Of a DNA stretch of 34,395 nucleotides, positions 23,565-31,051 are shown one piece after another. Made by a program: the position numbers and the translations under genes. The stretch is from Dehalococcoidia bacterium UBA1152 (lineage in GTDB: Bacteria; Chloroflexota; Dehalococcoidia; Lucifugimonadales; UBA2962): positions 1 through 34,395 of the forward strand of contig DBZU01000009.1 in NCBI GenBank assembly GCA_002311285.1. The letters are read 5' to 3'. How positions within the stretch are numbered: the stretch's first letter is position 1; each line of letters begins with the position of its first letter. The notes under the pieces are model-generated. The model was not told the DNA's origin and searched no databases. It saw nothing but the letters and a program-made list of their open reading frames with translations.

Positions 23565-24176
23565 ATGCTCCATAAAATACGACACGTCACAGCAAAACAC
23601 TTCGAAGTTCCAGCAGCACAATTGTTAATCAAAGCAAAGATTTCGCCTAATGCAATCACTCTGACTGGACTCGCTTTTGCATTTATAAGTGCTTATTTGA
23701 TTTCAGACACATCAATAAATAATAATTTTCTTTTTGCCAGCATTTTGCTGTTACTGTCAGGCATGATGGATTTATTTGATGGCGCAGTCGCAAGGTTAAG
23801 CAACAAAGTCACTAAACTTGGTGCATTCATAGATTCTGTGTCAGACCGTATTGGCGAGATCGCAATATTTTTAGGTACAACAATTTACTTCAGTACTGAA
23901 GGTAATGTACTTGGATCATCACTTGCGTTAGCCGCATTGGGAGGTTCACTAACCGTTAGTTATATTCGAGCACGAGCAGAATCTCTTAATATAAAGTGCG
24001 ATTCAGGATTTATGACTAGACCCGAGCGGATAATCTGTCTTTTTATTGGAATTTTAGTGGCTAACTGGTGGGCGCCTATGTTGGAAATAGTTATGGGCAT
24101 ATTGGTCATACTAACAATAATTACTTCGATACATCGATTTACAGTAGCTGCAAAACAGATTAACAAAATTAAATGA
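23565..24176 (+). CDS. CDP-alcohol phosphatidyltransferase, probable phosphatidylinositol (phosphate) synthase
   Basis: An integral membrane enzyme that joins a CDP-lipid to an alcohol. It has about six helices in 203 residues and a complete CDP-alcohol signature: Asp 69, Asp 72-Gly 73, Ala 76-Arg 77, Gly 86, Asp 90 and Asp 94 (in MDLFDGAVARLS and GAFIDSVSDR), the residues that bind two metals and the CDP. The N-terminus with ISPNAITLTGLAFA is also typical. Given ino1 upstream, the alcohol is most likely inositol 3-phosphate, giving phosphatidylinositol phosphate. Glycerol 3-phosphate (PgsA) is the main alternative, since sequence alone does not settle the acceptor. It lies 16 bases after the glycosyltransferase. 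The ATG has no visible ribosome-binding site, suggesting coupled translation. Confidence 0.83.
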   Translation: MLHKIRHVTAKHFEVPAAQLLIKAKISPNAITLTGLAFAFISAYLISDTSINNNFLFASILLLLSGMMDLFDGAVARLSNKVTKLGAFIDSVSDRIGEIAIFLGTTIYFSTEGNVLGSSLALAALGGSLTVSYIRARAESLNIKCDSGFMTRPERIICLFIGILVANWWAPMLEIVMGILVILTIITSIHRFTVAAKQINKIK

Positions 24177-24203
24177 CTTGAGTGTTAGTCAAGAGATACA
24201 ATC

Positions 24204-25580
24204 ATGACATACATCAAAAAGCACAAATTTTTAACGTTAATTTTGTTATCAATACTCTCTAACGTTATCCTGCCCTTTAATAGTATCGAGGCCATTGAAC
24301 CTCCTATTAAAATAATAGAAACTAGTGCTGTCAGCCAGTTCCCTGCCGGAATCCTATTTAAAGTGAAGGCAACATCTAATAGCGAAATTGAGTCGGTAGC
24401 TGTCAGGCTTAAAATAGGATTAGTAAAGACCGGCATATACGAATATCTAACTTTTGATACAGCGGATATAGTGGAAGCTGAATTACTATGGAAAACTAAT
24501 ACCCTCGCTGGATATATACCACCTGAAACTATCATTCATTACACTTTCGAAATCCAAGATGCCGAACAAAATATATTCACTACTGAACCTCAAGAGTTGA
24601 TATATCAAGATGCTAGATTTGAGTGGGATCGAATATCACAGAATCGTGTTACAGTGGCTTTTCATGGGCCTATCAAGTCACGAGCTGAAGCAATACTGCA
24701 AGTAATCATTGATACATTACAAACTATGGGGCCTATATTAGGCGCCAAAACAGATCAACCTATTAGAGTTGCTTTATATAACAATCAAAAAGAAATGCTT
24801 GAAGCTTTACCAATTAAAAGTTCCGCCGTAGGAAGAGAGTTGGTAACAGAGGGAATGGCATTTAATGAAGAGGGGACATTAGTAATTCTAGCAGGAGGCT
24901 CATTGGCTTTGGGCACCGCCTCTCATGAAGTGACTCATATTTTAAATCATAGGGCTGGACATAGTATCTTTAGACGGATACCTTCATGGTTACACGAAGG
25001 CCTGGCTGAGTATGGCAACATTGAACCAGGCTGGTCTTATAGTCATGCACTGGAATTTGCTATTGGAACCAATCGGTTACTGCCACACTTATTTATGCAA
25101 ACTCTTCCTGGAGATCCGGAAGACATAATTATTTTCTACGGACAATCCCGCAGTACAGTGGAATACATGATCTCCTTAAAAGGGCATGAAGGAATGAGTG
25201 AGCTATTAAAACTACACCAAGACGGCACAAATATGGATGAGGCTCTAACACAGATATATGGAATGGATCGCCTTGGCCTAATGAATTCTTGGAGAGCAGC
25301 GTTAGGAGCAGCCCCGTATATTCCTCCAAATATTGCTGAATCAAAGCCAACGGCTGTTACCTATCCAACAGTTGAAGCTTTTACATTAACACCGAAACCA
25401 GGAGGGATAACGGTATCAGATTCAGATAATATTGATGCCGAAGAAATTAACCCCGTTGCTACAAATGGTTCCTGCAACAGTCCTATGTCTTCTAATAGAG
25501 GCGATCTAGGTATCTTTTCAATGTTATTGTTTGTTACAGCGCTTAGTGTAAGAAAATCGATATGCAAATCGAAAAATTAA
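24204..25580 (+). CDS. Exported peptidase MA-like metalloprotease with C-terminal membrane anchor
   Basis: A 458-residue exported gluzincin. A signal peptide (about 1-30) is followed by an Ig-like beta domain (about 32-135), then the metallopeptidase domain with HEVTH (241-245) as zinc ligands and catalytic Glu 242. The third ligand is probably Glu 265 in SWLHEGLAEY. After an acidic/Pro/Thr-rich linker comes NGSCNSPMSSNRG and one hydrophobic helix (about 433-448), ending in the basic tail RKSICKSKN. This C-terminus looks like a membrane anchor or sorting signal. The family is peptidase_MA_2-like; substrates are unknown. It follows the lipid genes by 27 bases, so it may be cotranscribed though functionally unrelated. 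It converges with the permease gene with 5 bases between stops. Confidence 0.8.
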   Translation: MTYIKKHKFLTLILLSILSNVILPFNSIEAIEPPIKIIETSAVSQFPAGILFKVKATSNSEIESVAVRLKIGLVKTGIYEYLTFDTADIVEAELLWKTNTLAGYIPPETIIHYTFEIQDAEQNIFTTEPQELIYQDARFEWDRISQNRVTVAFHGPIKSRAEAILQVIIDTLQTMGPILGAKTDQPIRVALYNNQKEMLEALPIKSSAVGRELVTEGMAFNEEGTLVILAGGSLALGTASHEVTHILNHRAGHSIFRRIPSWLHEGLAEYGNIEPGWSYSHALEFAIGTNRLLPHLFMQTLPGDPEDIIIFYGQSRSTVEYMISLKGHEGMSELLKLHQDGTNMDEALTQIYGMDRLGLMNSWRAALGAAPYIPPNIAESKPTAVTYPTVEAFTLTPKPGGITVSDSDNIDAEEINPVATNGSCNSPMSSNRGDLGIFSMLLFVTALSVRKSICKSKN

Positions 25581-25585
25581 CGAAT

Positions 25586-26548
25586 CTACCGAGTCTTTGG
25601 ATTTAACGCATCACTCAACGCATCGCCTAATAGGTTCCACGCTACTACCATTATAAATGCCGCTAATCCTGGCACTAGTAATTCCCATGGAGTATCACGT
25701 AAAGCGCCTATATTCCCAGCACTTAAAAGCATAGTGCCTAAACTTGGCCTGGGCGGCTGAATACCTAATCCAAGCCAGCTAAGGATGATCTCCGTTCCTG
25801 TTAATGCTCCCATCCCCATACTTACAGTTACAACAATAATGCTAATGCAGTTCGGTAGTAGATGTATGAATAAGATTCGATTAGTAGACGCCCCTATGGC
25901 GCGAGCAGCGTCTATATAATCATTTTCTCTCAAAGCCAGTATCTGACCCCGAACTAATCTGGCCATTCCAACCCATCCAAAAGCAACAAGAGCAAAAGAA
26001 ACTACAAAATAATCAACAATTCCAGTTCTAACCAGTCCTTCAAGTACAGTATTATCTTCAAGCCATCGTGCTGCATCTAAAATTCTCGGCCTGAGAGTCG
26101 CCGCCAAAATTATGACCAATAATATATCCGGGAATGATGCAAAAATCTCACCTACCCGCATTATTAAAGCATCAATTTTACCGCCAAGATATCCTGATAT
26201 TAAACCTAAGGTTACGCCGATTATAATTCCGCCAGTTAGCATGGCAACAATCGTCAATATTAATGTGTTTTGGACTCCCCATAGAGTCCGTGTGAGCATG
26301 TCTCTGCCAGTTCGATCAGTACCTGCCCAGTGATCCGCATTCGGAGCTTGTAAAATTGCTGTATAGTCTTGATCGGTATAGCCATATGGGCTTATCCATT
26401 CGGCAAATATTCCACACGTATAAATTGATATGAGCGTTAATATACATATAACGGCGATCTTTTTTCGAAGGAGTCGCTTTATAGATCTCGACATATACCG
26501 ATCTATAAAATTTAACTGAACCATAGAATATTTTTTTTCCCCATCCAC
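25586..26548 (-). CDS. Peptide-type ABC transporter permease (DppC/OppC family)
   Basis: Second membrane subunit of an oligopeptide/dipeptide/nickel importer. It is 320 residues long with an N-terminal cytoplasmic extension and helix, then ADHWAGTDRTGRDMLTRTLWG, the typical DppC N-terminal periplasmic motif. The coupling region reads DYIDAARAIGASTNRILFIHLLPN (EAA loop). The extreme C-terminus ALSDALNPKTR is also conserved. The start is GTG 26548; an internal ATG eight codons later is possible. It lies 19 bases after the DppB-type gene on the same strand. The ATPase genes dppD and dppF are not in the window, so the complex depends on ATPases encoded elsewhere. Confidence 0.93.
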   Translation of the reverse strand: MDGEKKYSMVQLNFIDRYMSRSIKRLLRKKIAVICILTLISIYTCGIFAEWISPYGYTDQDYTAILQAPNADHWAGTDRTGRDMLTRTLWGVQNTLILTIVAMLTGGIIIGVTLGLISGYLGGKIDALIMRVGEIFASFPDILLVIILAATLRPRILDAARWLEDNTVLEGLVRTGIVDYFVVSFALVAFGWVGMARLVRGQILALRENDYIDAARAIGASTNRILFIHLLPNCISIIVVTVSMGMGALTGTEIILSWLGLGIQPPRPSLGTMLLSAGNIGALRDTPWELLVPGLAAFIMVVAWNLLGDALSDALNPKTR

Positions 26549-26567
26549 AATTTAATCTTTTTCATCT

Positions 26568-27497
26568 TCAATCTAGTCTTATTCGTGGATCAATAAATGC
26601 ATAAGATATATCAGCAAGTAAGTTTGCAGTAACAAAAGCTATGGAGCCGATAAGGGTTATAGCCATTATTACGGGATAATCCCGATCAAAAATTGAGTCA
26701 ACAGCAAAGCGTCCAATTCCTGGAATACCAAGTATAGTTTCAGTAATAAAAGCGCCTCCAATTAAGCCCGCCGCTGAGAAAGCCAATATGGTTACTATTG
26801 GCATCATGGCATTTTGAAATACATGAATGGAATTGACTCTCCATTCAGACAGACCTTTAGCTCTAGCAGTACGAATGAAATCTTGTCCAAGTACATCTAG
26901 CGTACTTGCCCTCATCAATCTCGTTATACCGGCGATACCAGGCACTCCCATCACCACCGCAGGTATCACCAACCTCGAATCAAAAAAACCTCCCCAGCCC
27001 GAACAAGGAAACCAGCTCAGTTTGAGGCATCCCACCCATAGTAATGCTGGAGCAATTACCATTACTGGTATAGACATTAAAAAAAGACTTAAAGTTACTG
27101 AAGCTGGATCAATCCAATTGCCCTGACGTGTAGCAATAAAAAAACCTAGAGGCAAACCTATTCCCACGCTGATGACCAGCGCAGCAAAGCCAAGTTGCGC
27201 TGACACCCACATTTTTGGAAGTACTAATTCACGTACTGGCCTGCCTCTAAATCGCAGACTCTCCCCAAAATCACCCCTAACGAATCCCCACATATAATCA
27301 CCATACTGGACAACAAACGGTCGATTAAGTCCTAATTCGTCTCTTAGTCGTTCAGCCGTGCTCTCTTCATATCGATTACCAAGCATAACGACAACTGGAT
27401 CTCCAGGCCCAAATCTACCTAATGCAAAGGTAATTAGAGAAACAGCTAATAGAAGAACGGGTATCCACACCAATCTGCGAACGACATAGATCCACAT
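26568..27497 (-). CDS. Peptide-type ABC transporter permease (DppB/OppB family)
   Basis: First membrane subunit of the same importer, 309 residues. It begins with a helix and the family segment ALGRFGPGDPVVVMLG, followed by the conserved region ELGLNRPFVVQYGDYMWG. It also has ARAKGLSEWRVNSIHVFQNAMMP, the EAA loop that docks to the ATPase, and ends in FIDPRIRLD, the normal DppB C-terminus. The ATG at 27497 is preceded by a weak ribosome-binding site. The gene sits 58 bases after the binding-protein gene. Family is certain; substrate (peptide, nickel, glutathione or other) is not determined. Confidence 0.94.
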   Translation of the reverse strand: MWIYVVRRLVWIPVLLLAVSLITFALGRFGPGDPVVVMLGNRYEESTAERLRDELGLNRPFVVQYGDYMWGFVRGDFGESLRFRGRPVRELVLPKMWVSAQLGFAALVISVGIGLPLGFFIATRQGNWIDPASVTLSLFLMSIPVMVIAPALLWVGCLKLSWFPCSGWGGFFDSRLVIPAVVMGVPGIAGITRLMRASTLDVLGQDFIRTARAKGLSEWRVNSIHVFQNAMMPIVTILAFSAAGLIGGAFITETILGIPGIGRFAVDSIFDRDYPVIMAITLIGSIAFVTANLLADISYAFIDPRIRLD

Positions 27498-27555
27498 TTT
27501 AGGTGCCGGTTACATGATTATAGTTATTGATAACAGCTTTCAAAATTCAGTTTTA

Positions 27556-29211
27556 CTATTTTTCTATCCTAACCTGACTTAGTTTAGGCACAATCATTGG
27601 AGTTAATCTATAGCCTTTTACGTAAGGTTTGATTAAAACATATCTTTCCCCTTCAAACCATAAAGGAACCCACGCTGCATCTTGTACTATCATTTGTTCA
27701 GCATCCTGATAAAGTCGGATTCTGTCGATTGGATCTGGATTTATGCGAGCATTTTCCAAAACTAAGTCAACTTCATCATTCGAATACTGCCCATGATTAA
27801 GTTTGCTATCGGAATGAAATAGTATGTCCAAGAAATCTTGGGGGTCTGGATAATCCGCTTCCCATCCAAGACCCGCATATGCCTGAAACTTATTCTGATT
27901 CAAGTCTTCGAGATAGGTAGCCCATTCAACCTGCTGTATTTCAACCTCTACTCCCAAGACCTGCCTCCACATTTCTAAAATTACTTCCATATCAAGACCA
28001 ACACTGCCCCCCCTTCCGGGCACAGTAACTACGATCCGGGGGCGTGTTTCCGAATCAGGATACTGAGATTCGGCGAGTAATTGTTTGGCTAAATCAGGGT
28101 CATAAAATAGACCTTCTAGTTGTGGATTATGACCTGGGAACCCAGGTGGCAGAATGCCATACGCCGGAGTAACAAGATTAGACAATACTTCTTCAGCGAT
28201 TAATCGTTTATCTATTGCATGGTTTAGGGCTTGCCTGAATTTTACATCATCAAATGGTGCCATTTGCGTATTAAATCCAATGTACGAAATTGAAAAGTCC
28301 GGAGGCGCTATAACTAATTCACGATTTAGAGGTTCATTAGGATCTAACACTCGCTCCAAATCAAAAAGGCCAACGCCGGTTATATCTATTTCGTCATTTT
28401 CATACATTGCCATTGATTGGCCGCCAGCTAAATTCATAATAATTAACTGGACGCCATTCATGTCTGAATTACCATCATCAAATCTTTCTAAAACAATGCG
28501 TTCCCCGATTTTGTATTCTTTTAATTTAAATGGACCCGTACCATTAATTTGGTCTGTCCAAGTCTTACCTCCAGATTCCACATTGTCACGATCAAGCACG
28601 AATGCTGTTGGATAAGTTAGTTTGGCAAGGAAATATGCCTTTGGAGCATCGATTGTAATTTGTAAAGTGCTGTCATCAATTACCTTAATGCCTGTAATCT
28701 CTGAAGCTCGTCCTTCAATTACGTCCATCGCTCCAACTATGTCGTTCAGATACGTTTCAGCAACAGGAGACACGGTTTTAGGATTGGCAGCTCGTTCTAT
28801 TGACCATTTGAAGTCACCGGCGGTTACCCGTTTACCATCATGAAACTTGGCATCTGATCTTATTTTGAAAGTATAAACGGTGCCATCATTACTAATTTCC
28901 CAACTTTCGGCCAAATCAGGCTCAAGCCTTAAATCCGTATTCAAAGTTACCAAACCGCTAAAAACTTCTGCGACAATACCCATAGAAGTTGTATCAGATA
29001 CTAGTGCAGGATCAAGGGTTGGCGGGTCCGACCAAATCCTTCTAAAAACTCCTCCTTTTAAGGGCTCTGTTATAGGATCTTCAGATGAATTATCTAAAGA
29101 ACTTAAATCTTTTTCCTCTATTACCTGAAACTCATCATTTGATGAGTCTTCTCCGCAAGCAATAAATACAGCGGCGAACAAAACTATAAATGACAGGCCT
29201 ATCTTTTTCAT
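27556..29211 (-). CDS. ABC transporter substrate-binding lipoprotein, family 5 (peptide type)
   Basis: The extracytoplasmic receptor for the DppB/DppC-type permeases. I start it at ATG 29211 (551 residues), because GGAG lies 5 bases upstream; a GTG two codons earlier would lie across that ribosome-binding site. The N-terminus MKKIGLSFIVLFAAVFIAC is a lipoprotein signal with lipid-attached Cys 19. After a polar linker comes the SBP family 5 hallmark RRIWSDPPTLDPALVSDT, then ESWEISNDGTVYTFKIRSDAKFHDG in shortened view, and FRQALNHAIDKRLI. It ends in a family-typical QDAAWVPLWFEGERYVL. The polar linker after the lipobox lets the domain reach out from the membrane. Substrate unknown. Confidence 0.93.
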   Translation of the reverse strand: MKKIGLSFIVLFAAVFIACGEDSSNDEFQVIEEKDLSSLDNSSEDPITEPLKGGVFRRIWSDPPTLDPALVSDTTSMGIVAEVFSGLVTLNTDLRLEPDLAESWEISNDGTVYTFKIRSDAKFHDGKRVTAGDFKWSIERAANPKTVSPVAETYLNDIVGAMDVIEGRASEITGIKVIDDSTLQITIDAPKAYFLAKLTYPTAFVLDRDNVESGGKTWTDQINGTGPFKLKEYKIGERIVLERFDDGNSDMNGVQLIIMNLAGGQSMAMYENDEIDITGVGLFDLERVLDPNEPLNRELVIAPPDFSISYIGFNTQMAPFDDVKFRQALNHAIDKRLIAEEVLSNLVTPAYGILPPGFPGHNPQLEGLFYDPDLAKQLLAESQYPDSETRPRIVVTVPGRGGSVGLDMEVILEMWRQVLGVEVEIQQVEWATYLEDLNQNKFQAYAGLGWEADYPDPQDFLDILFHSDSKLNHGQYSNDEVDLVLENARINPDPIDRIRLYQDAEQMIVQDAAWVPLWFEGERYVLIKPYVKGYRLTPMIVPKLSQVRIEK

Positions 29212-29305
29212 GAACACTCCAATTGTTTTAGATTCATCTAAGTTTCTTTTTCCCTATTAATTGTTAAACGACTAACGGGCTATAAAGTTGTCTGCTTCCA
29301 ATAAA

Positions 29306-30401
29306 TTACCCTACGGTCGAAGTTAAATAAGCTCTGATAAATTGATCTATGTTACCGTCAAGAACATTCTCTGCATTCGCAGTCTCTTCCCCGGTTCTAT
29401 GATCTTTAACTAATTTATAGGGATGCAAAACATAACTCCGTATCTGATTACCCCACTCTGCTGATACATGTTGTCCTTTTATTTCAGACATTTGCTTTTT
29501 ACGTTGTAGTTGCTGAAGGTCAGCTAGCCGTGACACCAGTATGCGCATTGCTATTGCCTTGTTTTGGTGTTGAGATCGTTCATTTTGACAAGAAACTTTA
29601 ATACCGGTCGGAATGTGAGTTATTCGTACCGCTGTAGAATTCTTTTGCACACTTTGGCCTCCCGCCCCGCCTGCTTTAAAAACCTCTATTTTTAAATCAT
29701 CTGGATCAACTTCAATATCAACACCCTCTTCAACTTCAGGCACTACTTCAATCAAAGCAAAAGATGTGTGTCGGGCATGGTCTGAATCGTAGGGTGAAAG
29801 CCTAACTAATCTATGAACTCCTTTCTCGGATTTCAAATAACCGTACGCATTATTCCCTTTTATTTGCAATGTCGCGCTTTTTATACCAGCTTCATCCCCT
29901 AGGGATGATTCAAGAATTTCAACTTCATTGCCAACCGAGTTTGCCCATCGCGTATACATTCTCAAAAGCATTTCTGCCCAATCTTGTGAATCAACGCCTC
30001 CTGCTCCGGCATGCAATGTTAGTATTGCATTCCTACCGTCATACTCGCCTGAAAGGAATAAATCTAACTCTAAACGCTCTAAGTCGCTGACCAACGTATT
30101 CAAATCATCTCTAATGGACTCAGACAAAGACGATTCTTCTTCACTTATGCAGAGTTTTACCAACTCTGCCAAATCATCTGCTTCACTAAGAAGACTATTC
30201 CAGTTAGAAACCTGCTTTTTTAGCTGGGCTAAATCTTTCATACTGTTTTGTGCGCTTTTTGAATCGAGCCAGAACTCGGACGATGACGCTTCTTCTTCTA
30301 ACTTTTCTATTTCTTTTTGCTTAGAGTTAACGTCAAAGACGCACCATTAAGTCGGATATTCTTCTTCTAACAATATTGATCTCACCATATGCATCTTGCA
30401 T
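29306..30401 (-). CDS. prfB: Peptide chain release factor 2 (RF2) with programmed +1 frameshift
   Basis: Recognises UGA and UAA stops and releases the peptide. The gene is split: frame 0 runs from ATG 30401 (GAGG 9 bases upstream) through 22 codons to CTT, then an in-frame TGA (30335-30333). Reading shifts +1 by skipping T30335 and continues at 30334 down to 29306, for 364 residues in total, the normal RF2 length. The N-terminal piece ends RRRISDLMVRL, and after the shift comes DVNSKQKEIEKLEEEASSS, as in other RF2s. The catalytic GGQ is in GAGGQSVQKN. The stop-recognition tripeptide reads SPY instead of the usual SPF. The internal ATG at 30241 is not the true start. The gene lies 94 bases before the peptide-binding lipoprotein gene. 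Confidence 0.95.
30332..30345 (-). promoter_or_regulatory. prfB programmed frameshift signal
   Basis: On the minus strand the sequence reads GGTG (30345-30342), then CGT, then CTT TGA C (30338-30332). CTT-TGA-C is the classic RF2 autoregulatory slip site. GGTG, 3 bases before CTT, can pair with the anti-Shine-Dalgarno end of 16S rRNA and matches the internal-ribosome-site spacing in E. coli prfB. When RF2 is scarce the ribosome slips and makes more. Confidence 0.93.
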
Positions 30402-30586
30402 ATTATTATGCCTCGTACTGAAAAGTCGGCCGCCGTTATAGGCTTCATACCTATAAATAATTATATCAATCTTAAAAAAAATTAACTCACTTTTTAGGCC
30501 ATATAAGAATAGGTTGCTGTTCACCAAACATATCGCTAAACTCCCAGACATGATGTTTACATGCTAGTTTTAGGAGGCAAAATATT

Positions 30587-30922
30587 ATGTATTTATTTCT
30601 TGAATTGTGGAGCGCCAAGGATTCTTGGTTATCTTTATCTGAATTAGAAAGATCAGAGTTCTTCCAACGCATAACTGATGGAGTTAAAGATGTTTTAGAG
30701 CCAGACTGCAAGACAATCGGTTTTGCATTGAATGACATAGATACCGACAAGCGGCTTGATTATGAGTACTTGGCTTTATGGCAAATGCCAAACAAAGAAA
30801 CTGCAGAGAAGTTCGAGGAAAGACTGAGAGAATTAGATTGGTATCAATATTTTCATCAACAACACATGAGAGGCAAAGACCTTACTGTTGAAGAATGCTT
30901 TGCACATATGATGGGACGCTAA
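30587..30922 (+). CDS. Small conserved protein, DUF6616-like
   Basis: A 111-residue soluble protein beginning MYLFLELWSAKDSWLSLS, followed by a Glu/Arg-rich helix and the core EYLALWQMPNKETAEKFEERL. Two domains cannot be distinguished; no signal peptide or catalytic motif is visible. The N-terminus resembles the family I know as DUF6616, which is functionally uncharacterised, but I could not check this. A strong AGGAGG ribosome-binding site 9 bases before the ATG supports a real gene. It stands alone, divergent from prfB (185 bases to its start) and convergent with the CocE-type gene. An AT-rich hairpin after it may end transcription. Confidence 0.7.
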   Translation: MYLFLELWSAKDSWLSLSELERSEFFQRITDGVKDVLEPDCKTIGFALNDIDTDKRLDYEYLALWQMPNKETAEKFEERLRELDWYQYFHQQHMRGKDLTVEECFAHMMGR

Positions 30923-30992
30923 TTGCTGCAAAATTACCAAATAACATAAAAAGATTCTTGGCGTTTAATAGAAAAGAATAGGGATATTTATC

Positions 30993-31031
30993 AATTTAAA
31001 GCAGAAGTGTTTTCAAATTAGTCTTTAAATT
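30993..31031 (+). terminator. Possible weak AT-rich terminator
   Basis: AATTTAAAG (30993-31001) pairs with CTTTAAATT (31023-31031) around a 21-base loop, and the right arm is followed by TTTT. It lies 71 bases after the small DUF-type gene and 21 bases before the end of the convergent hydrolase gene. The stem has few GC pairs and the loop is long, so its activity is doubtful. Confidence 0.3.
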
Positions 31032-31051
31032 TTTTCATGTCTACACGTATC

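Noticed and set aside
27556..29211. Binding protein considered as the missing PstS
   Set aside because: It is a family-5 peptide-type receptor by its motifs and lies with peptide-type permeases, far from the pst genes.
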